A DNA stretch of 28,563 nucleotides from Saccoglossus kowalevskii (GCF_000003605.2 NW_003158872.1:1-28563); one strand, 5' to 3'; shown: positions 1 to 10,220, counted from the first letter of the stretch. The notes: a model not told the origin generated them from the sequence alone. Numbers and translations: made by a program.

Positions 1-1204
1 CCATAGTATGGCGCGGTATCCATGCCAAAAATTAACGTCCATAATATGGCGCAGTATCCATGCCAAAATTAACGTCCATAATATGGTGCGGTATCCAAAT
101 CAAAATTAACGTCCATAATATGCCGCGGTATCCATGCCAAAATTAACGTCCATAATATGGCGCGGTATCTATGCCAAAATTAACGTCCATAATATGGTGC
201 GGTATCCATGTCAAAATTAACGTTCATAATATGGCGCGGTATCCATGCCAAAATTAACGTTCATAATATGGCGCAGTATCCATATCAAAATTAACGTCCA
301 TAATATGGCGCGGTATCCATGCCAAAATTAATGTCCATAATACGGCACGGTATCTATGCCAAAATTAACGTCCATAATATGGCATGGTATCCATGCCAAA
401 ATTAACGTCCATAATATGGCACGGTATCCATGCCAAAATTAACGTCCATAATATGGCGCGGTATCCATGTCAAAATTAACGTCCATAATATGGCGCGGTA
501 TCCATGCCAAAATTAACGTCCATAATATGGCGCGGTATCCATGCCAAAATTAACGTCCATAAGATGGCACGGTATCTATGCCAAAATTAACGTCCATATT
601 ATGGCACGGTATCCATGACAAAATTAACGTCCATAACATGGCGCGGTATCCATGTCAAAATTAACGTCCATAATATGGCGCGGTATCCATGCCAAAATTA
701 GCGTTCATAATATGGCGCGGTATCCATATCAAAATTAACGTCCATAATATGTCGCGGTATCCATGCCAAAATTAATGTCCATAATACGGCACTGTATCTA
801 TGCCAAAATTAACGTCCATAATATGGCATGGTATCCATGCCAAAATTAACGTCCATAATACAGCACAGTGTCTATGCCAAAATTAACGTCCATAATATGG
901 CGCGGTATCCATGTCAAAATTAACGTTCATAATATGGTGCGGTATCCATGTCAAAATTAACGTCCATAATATGGCGCGGTATCCATGTCAAAATTAACGT
1001 CCATAATAGGGCGCGGTATCCATGCCAAAATTAACGTCCATAATGTGGTGCGGTATCCATGCCAAAATTAATGTCCATAATATGGCGCGGTATCTATGCC
1101 AAAATTAACGTCCATAATATGGCGCGGTATCCATGTCAAAATTAACGTCCATAATATGGCGCGGTATCCATGCCAAGATTAACATCCATAATATGGCGCG
1201 GTAT
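1..1204. repeat. Block A copy 1
   Basis: This string of variant monomers matches 18440-19680 monomer by monomer. The offset is 18439 at the start and 18476 further in, because the second copy has one extra monomer near 18893. Shared private features include CCATAGTATGG at the very start, a run of five A at about 27-31, the odd monomer series near 569-640 (CATAAGATGG, then CATATTATGG with CATGACAAAA, then CATAACATGG), ATACAGCACAG near 865-880, and AATAGGGCGC at 1005. The last of these is shared only with 18440-19680 and not with the copy at 12670, so these two copies are the closest pair. The match stops near 1204. Confidence 0.85.
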
Positions 1205-1880
1205 CACTGCCAAAATTAACGTCCATAATATGGCACGGTATCCATGTCAAAATTAACGTCCATAATAACGTCCATAATATGGCGCGATATCCATGTCAAA
1301 ATTAACGTCCATAATATGGCGCGGTATCCATGTCAAAATTAATGTCCATAATATGGTGCAGTATCCATGCCAAAATTAACGTCCATAATATGGCGCGGTA
1401 TCCATGCCAAAATTAACGTCCATAATTTGGCACGGTATCCATGTCAAAATTAACGTCCATAATATGGTGCGGTATCCATGCCATAATTAACGTTCATAAT
1501 ATGGCACGGTATCCATGCCAAAATAAACGTCCATAATGTGGTGCGGTATCCATGCCAAAATTAACGTCCATAATATGCCGCGGTATCCATGCCAAAATTA
1601 ACGTCCATAATATGGCGCGGTATCAACGCCAAAATTAACGTCCATAATATCGCACGGTATCCATGTCAAAAATTAACATTCATAATATGGCGTGGTATCC
1701 ATGCCAAAATTAATGTCCATAATATCGCGCGGTATCCATGTCAAAATTAACATCCATAATATGGCGCGTTATCCATGCCAAAATTAACGTCCATAATATG
1801 GCACGGTATCCATGCCAAAATTAACGTCCATAATATGGTGCGGTATCCATGTCAAAATGAACATCCATAATATGGCGCGT
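1204..1880. repeat. Mosaic segment, matches 24830-25226 then 3812-4060
   Basis: From 1204 to about 1600 the monomer order matches 24830-25226 at a constant offset of 23626. Shared marks are TATCACTGCC, the 12-bp duplication at 1255-1278, CCATAATTAACGTTC and AATGTGGTGCGG (1535 and 25161). From about 1621 the order switches to a different block (TATCAACGCC, then TATCGC-type monomers) that also occurs at 3812, 5080, 7628, 21871, 24126 and 26776. This is a junction between two blocks found apart elsewhere. No gene is present. Confidence 0.75.
1255..1278. repeat. 12-bp internal tandem duplication (49-bp monomer), first of ten
   Basis: AACGTCCATAAT is present twice in a row, making a 49-bp monomer instead of 37 bp. 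The same insertion lies at 3446-3469, 4714-4737, 12155-12178, 16270-16293, 18275-18298, 20212-20235 (second half has one change), 24881-24904 (first half has one change), 26411-26434 and 28347-28370. In all ten it follows a GCACGG or similar monomer ending CATGTC and precedes a monomer with a GATATCCATGTC core. A single origin followed by block duplication is the simplest reading. Two similar contexts, near 21510-21550 and 23765-23810, lack the extra 12 bp. Confidence 0.9.
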
Positions 1881-2075
1881 TATCCATGCCAAAATTAACG
1901 TCCATAATATTGTGCGGTGTCTATGCCAAATTAACGTCCATAATATGGCACGGTATCCATGCCAAATTAACGTCCATAATATGGCGCAGTATCATGCCAA
2001 AATAACGTCCATAATATGGCGCGGTATCCATGCCAAAATCTATGTCCATAATATGTCGCGGTATCCATGGCAAAA
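1880..2075. repeat. Indel-rich patch of degenerate monomers
   Basis: Several consecutive monomers here have lost one or two bases: ATGCCAAATTAACG (one A missing) twice, GTATCATGCC (one C missing), and CCAAAATAACG (one T missing). One monomer also has an altered A/T tract (AAAATCTATG). Elsewhere the array is nearly indel-free, so this cluster stands out. It could mark an older, less homogenised stretch or lower consensus quality. Confidence 0.7.
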
Positions 2076-2091
2076 TTAACGTCCATAATAT

Positions 2092-2940
2092 GGCGGGGTG
2101 TCTATGCCAAATTAACGTCCATAATATGGCGCGGTATCCATGCCAAAATTAACGTCCATAATATGGCGCGGTATGCATGCCAAAATTAACGTCCATAATA
2201 TGCCACGGTATCTATGCCAAAATTAACGTCCATAATATGGCGCGGTATCCATGCCAAAATAAACGTCCATAATATGGCGCGGTATCCATGCCAAAATTAA
2301 CGTCCATAATATGGCGCGGTATCCATGCCAAAATTAACGTCCATAATATGCCATGGTATCTATGCCAAAATTAACGTCCATAATATGGCACGGTATCTAT
2401 GCCAAAATTAACGTCCATAATATGGCGCGGTATCCATGCCAAAATTAACGTCCATAATATGGCGCGGTATCCATGCCAAAATTAACGTCCATAATATGGC
2501 ACGGTATCTATGCCAAAATTAACTTCCATAATATGGCGCGATATCCATGTCAAAATTAACGTCCATAGTATGGCGCGGTATCCATGCCAAAATTAACGTC
2601 CATAATATGGCACGGTGTCAATTCCAAAATTAACGTCCATAATATGGCGCGGTATCCATGGCAAAATTAACGTCCATAATATGGTGCGGTATCCTTGCCA
2701 AAATTAACGTCCATAATATGGCGCAGTGTCCATGCCAAAATTAACGTCCATAATATGGCACGGTATCCATGTCAAAATTTACGTCCATAATATGGCACGG
2801 TATCCATGTCAAAATTAACGTCCATAATATGGCGCGGTATCCATGTCAAAATTAATGTCCATAATATGGCGCAGTATCCATGCCAAAATTAACGTCCATA
2901 ATATGGCGCGGTATCCATGCCAAAATCAACATCAATAATT
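2092..2940. repeat. Block paired with 6697-7434 and with 10945-11551
   Basis: The segment begins with GGCGGGGTGTC (2092), which recurs at 6697, and then follows the same order of monomers (GTATGCATGCC, TGCCACGG, TGCCATGG) at an offset of 4605. That offset drops to 4494 after about 2626, so this copy has three more monomers than the 6.7-kb copy. The later part (CCATAGTATGG at 2563, GTGTCAATTCC, CATGGCAAAA, CCTTGCC, GCGCAGTGTCC, AAAATTTACG, AAAATCAACATC) also matches 11111-11551 at a constant offset of 8561, rising to 8672 upstream of the same three-monomer difference. Confidence 0.8.
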
Positions 2941-2941
2941 T

Positions 2942-3915
2942 GGCACGGTATCCATGTCAAAATTAATGTCCATAATATGGCGCGGTATCCATGCCAAAAT
3001 TAACGTCCATAATATGGCGTGGTATCTATGCCAAAATTAACGTCCATAATTTGGCACGGTATCCATGCCAAAATTAACGTCCATAATATGGCGCGGTATC
3101 CATGCCAAAATTAACGTCCATAATATGGCATGGTATCCATGCCAAAATTAACGTCCATAATATGGCACGGTATCTATGCCAAAATTAACGTCCATAACAT
3201 GGCGCGATATCTTTGTCAAAATTAACGTCCATAATATGGCGCAGTATCAATGCCAAAATTAACGTCCATAATATGGCGTGGTATCCAAGCCAAAATTAAC
3301 GTCCATAATATGCCACGGTATCTATTCCAAAATTAACGTCCATAATATGGCGCGGTATCCATGCCAAAATTAATGTCCGTAATATGGCACGGTATCACTG
3401 CCAAAATTAACGTCCATAATATGGCACGGTATCCATGTCAAAATTAACGTCCATAATAACGTCCATAATATGGCACGATATCCATGTCATAATTAACGTC
3501 CATAATATGGCGCGGTATCCATGTCAAAATTAATGTCCATAATATGGCTTGGTATCCATGCCAAAATTAACGTCCATAATATGGCGCGGTATCCATGCCA
3601 AAAATAACGTCCATAATTTGGCACGGTATCCAAGTCAAAATTAACGTCCATAATATGGTGCGGTATCCATGCCAAAATTAACGTCCATAATATGGCACGG
3701 TATCCATGCCAAAATAAACGTCCATAATGTGGTGCGGTATCCATGCCAAAATTAACGTCCATAATATGCCACTGTATCCATGCCAAAATTAACGTCCATA
3801 ATATGGCGCGGTATCAACGCCAAAATTAACGTCCATAATATCGCGCGGTATCCATGTCAAAATTAACGTTCATAATATGGCGTGGTATCCATGCCAAAAT
3901 TAACGTCCATAATAT
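2942..3915. repeat. Block E copy 1, near-identical to 25907-26880
   Basis: Reading the two segments side by side gives a constant offset of 22965 over about 974 bp with only one base difference that I could see (GCACGG here, GCACAG near 26021). Shared rare marks include GGCTTGG (about 3547), CCAAGTCAAAA (about 3630), the GCACGATATCC monomer and the 12-bp duplication at 3446-3469. Identity this high between copies 23 kb apart, in an array where typical monomers differ at several sites, implies very recent copying or an assembly effect. Confidence 0.85.
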
Positions 3916-4165
3916 CGCGCGGTATCCATGTCAAAATTAACATCCATAATATGGCGCGGTATCCATGCCAAAATTAACGTCCATAATATGGCACGGTATC
4001 CATGCCAAAATTAACGTCCATAATATGGTGCGGTATCCATGTCAAAATGAACATCCATAATATGGCGCGTTATCCGTGCCAAAATTAACGTCCAAAATAT
4101 GGCACGGTAGCCATGCCAAAATTAACGTCCATAATATGGCGCGGTGTCTATGCCAAATTAACGTC
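3150..4165. repeat. Local tandem duplication, first unit
   Basis: The monomer order here is repeated at 4381-5433. The offset is 1231 at the CATAACATGG mark (3193 and 4424) and 1268 further on, because the second unit has one extra monomer near 4640-4690. Shared marks are GATATCTTTGTC, GTATCAATG, CCAAGCC, TGCCACGG with CTATTCC, ATGTCCGTAAT, TATCACTGCC and the 12-bp duplication. The unit overlaps block E, so this duplication came before or alongside the long-range copying of 2942-3915. Confidence 0.8.
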
Positions 4166-4350
4166 CATAATATGGCACGGTATCCATGCCAAAATTAACG
4201 TCCATAATATGGTGCGGTATCCATGTCAAAATGAACATCCATAATATGGCGCGTTATCCATGCCAAAATTAACGTCCATGATATGGCACGGTATCCATGC
4301 CAAAATTAACGTCCATAATATGGCGCGGTGTCTATGCCAAATTAACGTCC
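4000..4350. repeat. Five-monomer local duplication (184-bp offset)
   Basis: The run GGTGCGG with GTCAAAATGAACATCC, GCGCGTTATCC, GCACGG, then GCGCGGTGTC with a shortened CCAAATTAACG is present twice in succession, first at about 4000-4165 and again at about 4184-4350. The offset is 184 bp, which is five monomers minus the one base lost in CCAAATT. Confidence 0.75.
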
Positions 4351-4380
4351 ATAATATGGCGCGGTATCCATGCCAAAATT

Positions 4381-5433
4381 AACGTCCATAATATGGCACG
4401 GTATCTATGCCAAAATTAACGTCCATAACATGGCGCGATATCTTTGTCAAAATTAACGTCCATAATATGGCGCAGTATCAATGTCAAAATTAACGTCCAT
4501 AATATGGCGTGGTATCCAAGCCAAAATTAACGTCCATAATATGCCACGGTATCTATTCCAAAATTAACGTCCATAATATGGCGCGGTATCCATGCCAAAA
4601 TTAATGTCCGTAATATGGCACGGTATCACTGCCAAAATTAACGTCCATAATATGGCGCGGTATCCATGCCAAAAATAACGTCCATAATTTGGCACGGTAT
4701 CCATGTCAAAATTAACGTCCATAATAACGTCCATAATATGGCGCGATATCCATGTCATAATTAACGTCCATAATATGGCGCGGTATCCATGTCAAAATTA
4801 ATGTCCATAATATGGCGCGGTATCCATGCCAAAATTAACGTCCATAATATGGCGCGGTATCCATGCCAAAAATAACGTCCATAATTTGGCACGGTATCCA
4901 TGTCAAAATTAACGTCCATAATATGGTGCGGTATCCATGCCAAAATTAACGTCCATAATATGGCACGGTATCCATGCCAAAATAAACGTCCATAATGTGG
5001 TGCGGTATCCATGCCAAAATTAACGTCCATAATATGCCACTGTATCCATGCCAAAATTAACGTCCATAATATGGCGCGGTATCAACGCCAAAATTAACGT
5101 CCATAATATCGCGCGGTATCCATGTCAAAATTAACGTTCATAATATGGCGTGGTATCCATGCCAAAATTAACGTCCATAATATCGCGCGGTATCCATGTC
5201 AAAATTAACATCCATAATATGGCGCGGTATCCATGCCAAAATTAACGTCCATAATATGGCACGGTATCCATGCCAAAATTAACGTCCATAATATGGTGCG
5301 GTATCCATGTCAAAATGAACATCCATAATATGGCGCGTTATCCGTGCCAAAATTAACGTCCAAAATATGGCACGGTAGCCATGCCAAAATTAACGTCCAT
5401 AATATGGCGCGGTGTCTATGCCAAATTAACGTC
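4381..5433. repeat. Local tandem duplication, second unit
   Basis: This is the second copy of the 3150-4165 unit, with one extra monomer near 4640-4690. It keeps the GGCGCGG form where block E has GGCTTGG, and CATGTC where block E has CAAGTC, so those block E variants arose after this tandem duplication or were lost here. The 12-bp duplication lies at 4714-4737. Confidence 0.8.
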
Positions 5434-6390
5434 CATAATATGGCGCAGTATCAATGTCAAAATTAACGTCCATAATACGGCAGTGTCTATGCCAAAATTA
5501 ACGTCCATAATATGGCACGGTATCCATGCCAAAATTAACTTCCATAATAAGGCGCGGTATCCATGCCAAAATAAACGTCCATAATATGGCGCGGTATCCA
5601 TGTCAAAATTAACGTTCAAAATATGGTGCGGTATCCATGCCAAAATTAACGTCCATAATATGGCGCGGTATCCATGCCAAAATTAACGTCCATAATATGG
5701 CGCGGTATCCATGCCAAAATTAACGTCCATAATATGATGCGGTATCCGTGCCAAAATTAACGTCCATAATATGGTGCGGTATCCATGACAAAATTAACGT
5801 CCATAATATGGCGCAGTGTCCATGCCAAAATTAACGTCCATAATATGGCACGGTATCCATGTCAAAATTTACGTCCATAATATGGCACGGTATCCATGTC
5901 AAAATTAACGTCCATAATATGGCGCGGTATCCATGTCAAAATTAATGTCCATAATATGGCGCAGTATCCATGCCAAAATTAACGTCCATAATATGGCGCG
6001 GTATCCATGCCAAAATCAACATCGATAATTTGGCACGGTATCCATGTCAAAATTAATGTCCATAATATGGCGCGGTATCCATGCCATAATTAATATCCAT
6101 AATATGGCACGGTATCCATGCCAAAATAAACGTCCATAATGTGGTGCGGTATCCATGCCAAAATTAATGTCCATAATATGGCGCGGTATCTATGCCAAAA
6201 TTAACGTCCTTAATATGGCGCGGTATCCATGTCAAAATTAACGTCCATAATATGGCGCGGTATCCATGCCAAAATTAACGTCCATAATATGGCGCGGTAT
6301 CCATGCCAAAATTAATGTCCATAATATGGCGTGGTATCTATGCCAAAATTAACGTCCATAATTTGGCACGGTATCCATGCCAAAATTAAC
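5379..6390. repeat. Block C/F copy 1, paired with 16896-17907
   Basis: About 1 kb matches 16896-17907 at a constant offset of 11517, with roughly half a dozen base differences seen (for example ATCGATAATT against ATCAATAATT, and TCCTTAAT against TCCATAAT). It opens with two shortened monomers: GCGCGGTGTCTATGCC followed by CCAAATTAACG (36 bp) and GGCAGTGTC (35 bp). These are followed by AACTTCCATAATAAGGC. Later come GATGCGGTATCCGTGCC, CATGACAAAA, AAAATTTACG and AAAATCAACATC. About 5940-6440 also matches 20293-20793 at an offset of 14353. Confidence 0.82.
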
Positions 6391-6697
6391 GTCCATAATA
6401 AGGCGTGGTGTCTATGCCAAATTAACGTCCATAATATGGCGCAGTATCCATGCCAAAATTAACGTCCATAATATGGTGCGGTATCCATGTCAAAATTAAC
6501 GTCCATAATATGGCGCGGTATCCATGTCAAAATTAACGTCCATAATATGGCGCGGTATCCATGCCAAAATTAACGTCCATAATATGGCGCGGTATCCATG
6601 CCAAAATTAACGTCCATAAGATGGCACGGTATCTATGCCAAAATTAACGTCCATATTATGGCACGGTATCCATGACAAAATTAACGTCCATAACATG
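6390..6697. repeat. Block A partial copy
   Basis: After AATAAGGCGTGG (6397), this segment carries the block A signature series CATAAGATGG, CATATTATGG with CATGACAAAA, and CATAACATGG. It then breaks into the 2092-type block at GGCGGGGTGTC (6697). Compared with 20750-21320 it lacks seven monomers between the AAGGCGTGG and CATAAGATGG marks, since the offset changes from 14353 to 14612. Confidence 0.75.
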
Positions 6698-7434
6698 GCG
6701 GGGTGTCTATGCCAAATTAACGTCCATAATATGGCGCGGTATCCATGCCAAAATTAACGTCCATAATATGGCGCGGTATGCATGCCAAAATTAACGTCCA
6801 TAATATGCCACGGTATCTATGCCAAAATTAACGTCCATAATATGGCGCGGTATACATGCCAAAATTAACGTCCATAATATGGCGCGGTATCCATGCCAAA
6901 ATTAATGTCCATAATATGGCGCGGTATCCATGCCAAAATTAACGTCCATAATATGCCATGGTATCTATGCCAAAATTAACGTCCATAATATGGCACGGTA
7001 TCTATGCCAAAAATAACGTCCATAATATGGCGCGGTATCCATGCCAAAATTAACGTCCATAATATGGCGCGGTATCCATGCCAAAATTAACGTCCATAAT
7101 ATGGCACGGTATCAATTCCAAAATTAACGTCCATAATATGGCGCGGTATCCATGGCAAAATTAACGTCCATAATATGGTGCGGTATCCTTGCCAAAATTA
7201 ACGTCCATAATATGGCGCAGTGTCCATGCCAAAATTAACGTCCATAATATGGCACGGTATCCATGTCAAAATTTACGTCCATAATATGGCACGGTATCCA
7301 TGTCAAAATGAACGTCTATACTATCGCACGGTATCCATGTCAAAATTAATGTCCATAATATGGCGCAGTATCCATGCCAAAATTAACGTCCATAATATGG
7401 CGCGGTATCCATGCCAAAATCAACATCAATAATT
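6697..7434. repeat. Second copy of the 2092-2940 block
   Basis: The order matches 2092-2940 but with three fewer monomers. One monomer near 7305-7335 is unusually changed (GAACGTCTATACTATCGC), unlike any matched copy, and could be a local conversion or error. The segment ends at the AAAATCAACATCAATAATTTGG mark near 7420-7434. Confidence 0.75.
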
Positions 7435-7890
7435 TGGCACGGTATCCATGTCAAAATTAATGTCCATAATATGGCGCGGTATCCATGCCATAATTAACGT
7501 CCATAATATGGCACGGTATCCATGCCAAAATAAACGTCCATAATGTGGTGCGGTATCCATGCCAAAATTAACGTCCATAATATGCCACGGTATCCATGCC
7601 AAAATTAACGTCCATAATATGGCGCGGAATCAACGCCAAAATTAACGTCCATAATATCGCGCGGTATCCATGTCAAAATTAACGTTCATAATATGGCGTG
7701 GTATCCATGCCAAAATTAACGTCCATAATATCGCGCGGTATCCATGTCAAAATTAACATCCATAATATGGCGCGGTATCCATGTCAAAATGAACATCCAT
7801 AATATGGCGCGTTATCCGTGCCAAAATTAACGTCCAATATATGGCACGGTAGCCATGCCAAAATTAACGTCCATAATATAGCGCGGTGTC
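7435..7890. repeat. Block B/H junction segment, related to 21730-22207
   Basis: The stretch holds CCATAATTAACG, AAATAAACG, AATGTGGTGCGG, TGCCACGG and a rare GGAATCAACGCC at 7626. The last mark is shared with 21869 (offset 14243). Towards the end the offset becomes 14317, so two monomers are missing here relative to the other copy. It leads directly into block D. No gene is present. Confidence 0.7.
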
Positions 7891-9113
7891 TATGCCAAAT
7901 TAACGTCCATAATATGGCGCAGTATCAATGTCAAAATTAACGTCCATAATATGGCAGTGTCTATGCCAAAATTAACGTCCATAATATGGCACGGTATCCA
8001 TGCCAAAATTAACTTCCATAATAAGGCGCGGTATCCATGCCAAAATAAACGTCCATAATATGGCTCGGTATCCATGTCAAAATTAACGTTCATAATATGG
8101 TGCGGTATCCATGCCAAAATTAACGTCCATAATATGGCGCGGTATCCATGCCAAAATTAACGTCCATAATATGGCGCGGTATCCATGCCAAAATTAACGT
8201 CCATAATATGATGCGGTATCCGTGCCAAAATTAACGTCCATAATATGGTGCGGTATCCATGCCAAAATTAACGTCCATAATATGGCGCAGTATCTATGCC
8301 AAAATTAACGTCCATAATATGGCGCGATATCCATGCCAAAATTAACGTCCATATTATGGCGCGGTATCCATGCCAAAATTAACGTCCATAATATGGCGCG
8401 GTATCCATGCCAAAATTAACGTCCATAATATGGCGCAGTATCCATGCCAAAATTAATGTCCATAATATGGCGCGGTATCCATGCCAAAATTAACGTCCAT
8501 AATATGGCGCGGTATCTATGCCAAAATTAACGTCCATAATATGGCACGGTATCTATGCCAAAATTAACGTCCATAATATGGCACGGTATCCATGCCAAAA
8601 TTAACGTCCATAATATGGCGCAATACCCATGCCAAAATTAACGTCCATAATATGGCATGGTATCCATGCCAAAATTAATGTCCATAATATGGCGCGGTAT
8701 CCATGTCAAAATTAACGTCCATTATATGTTGCGGTATCCATGTGAAAATTAACGTCCATAATATGGCGCAGTATCCATATCAAAATTAACGTCCATAATA
8801 TAGCGCGGTATCCATGCCAAAAATTAACATCCATAATATGGCGCGGTATCTATTTCAAAATTAAACGTCCATAATATCGCGCGGTATCCATGTCAAAAAT
8901 TAACATCCATAATATGGCGCGGTATCCATGCCCAAAATTAAACGTCCATAATATGGCACAGTATCCATGCCAAAATTAACGTCCATAATATGGTGCGGTA
9001 TCCATGTCAAAAATGAACATCCATAATATGGCGCGTTATCCGTGCCAAAATTAACGTCCAATATATGGCACGGTAGCCATGCCAAAATTAACGTCCATAA
9101 TATAGCGCGGTGT
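7890..9113. repeat. Block D unit 1 (33 monomers)
   Basis: This is the first of three adjacent copies of a large unit. It begins with the 36-bp and 35-bp monomers (CCAAATTAACG, GGCAGTGTC) and continues through AACTTCC, GATGCGG with TCCGTGCC, CATATTATGG, GCGCAATACCC, CATTATATGTTGCGG with CATGTGAAAA, and GCGCAGTATCCATATC. Its 1224-bp length equals 33 monomers minus the 3 bases lost in the short monomers plus 6 single-base insertions near 8815-9010. The next unit has 30 monomers. The phase chosen for the start is arbitrary. Confidence 0.85.
8815..9010. repeat. Cluster of one-base homopolymer expansions
   Basis: Within five to six successive monomers there are six single-base insertions, all lengthening a homopolymer: CCAAAAATTAAC, TTAAACG twice, GTCAAAAATT, GCCCAAAA and TCAAAAATG. 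The otherwise parallel copy at about 9925-10110 lacks all of them. Such clustering is unusual for biological mutation and typical of residual long-read homopolymer error, though a real local divergence is not excluded. Confidence 0.8.
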
Positions 9114-10220
9114 CTATGCCAAATTAACGTCCATAATATGGCGCAGTATCAATGTCAAAATTAACGTCCATAATATGGCAGTGTCTATGCCAAAATTAAC
9201 GTCCATAATATGGCACGGTATCCATGCCAAAATTAACTTCCATAATAAGGCACGGTATCCATGCCAAAATAAACGTCCATAATATGGCGCGGTATCCATG
9301 TCAAAATTAACGTTCATAATATAGTGCGGTATCCATGCCAAAATTAACGTCCATAATATGGCGCGGTATCCATGCCAAAATTAACGTCCATAATATGGCG
9401 CGGTATCCATGCCAAAATTAACGTCCATAATATGATGCGGTATCCGTGCCAAAATTAACGTCCATAATATGGTGCGGTATCCATGCCAAAATTAACGTCC
9501 ATAATATGGCGCAGTATCTATGCCAAAATTAACGTCCATAATATGGCGCGATATCCATGCCAAAATTAACGTCCATATTATGGCGCGGTATCCATGCCAA
9601 AATTAACGTCCATAATATGGCGCGGTATCTATGCCAAAATTAACGTCCATAATATGGCACGGTATCTATGCCAAAATTAACGTCCATAATATGGCGCGGT
9701 ATCCATGCCAAAATTAACGTCCATAATATGGCGCAATACCCATGCCAAAATTAACGTCCATAATATGGCATGGTATCCATGCCAAAATTAATGTCCATAA
9801 TATGGCGCGGTATCCATGTCAAAATTAACGTCCATTATATGTTGCGGTATCCATGTGAAAATTAACGTCCATAATATGGCGCAGTATCCATATCAAAATT
9901 AACGTCCATAATATAGCGCGGTATCCATGCCAAAATTAACATCCATAATATGGCGCGGTATCTATTCCAAAATTAACGTCCATAATATCGCGCGGTATCC
10001 ATGTCAAAATTAACATCCATAATATGGCGCGGTATCCATGCCAAAATTAACGTCCATAATATGGCACAGTATCCATGCCAAAATTAACGTCCATAATATG
10101 GTGCGGTATCCATGTCAAAATGAACATCCATAATATGGCGCGTTATCCGTGCCAAAATTAACGTCCAATATATGGCACGGTAGCCATGCCAAAATTAACG
10201 TCCATAATATAGCGCGGTGT
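9114..10220. repeat. Block D unit 2 (30 monomers)
   Basis: The second adjacent unit is 1107 bp long: 30 monomers minus the three bases lost in its two short monomers. It follows unit 1 in order but lacks three monomers (GCGCGG, GCGCAG and an AATGTCC-GCGCGG monomer) between CATATTATGG and the GTATCTATGCC monomers near 9620. The loss is a whole number of monomers, as expected from unequal exchange or replication slippage in register. Confidence 0.85.

Noticed and set aside
481-530. CArG box (SRF/MADS site) in CCATAATATGG
   Set aside because: A CArG box has six A/T between CC and GG; this has seven, so the spacing is wrong in the consensus.
3493-3786. Minus-strand open frame of 97 codons, with similar ones at 4761-5054, 21552-21845, 23806-24099 and 26458-26751
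   Set aside because: It is a plain translation of the satellite monomer in three successive phases. It exists because a few TTAA motifs are mutated, has no separate codon signal, and ends within the array like any chance frame.
5381-5584. Plus-strand open frame of 67 codons, repeated exactly at 16898-17101, with others at 7220-7432 and 14079-14309
   Set aside because: The exact repetition follows from duplication of the underlying block. The peptide is the monomer read in different phases and overlaps minus-strand frames of the same kind.
7890-8117. Minus-strand 75-codon frame conserved at 9114-9341, 10221-10448 and 22207-22434
   Set aside because: Conservation reflects block D duplication, not selection on protein. 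The frame depends on the 36-bp and 35-bp monomers shifting phase.
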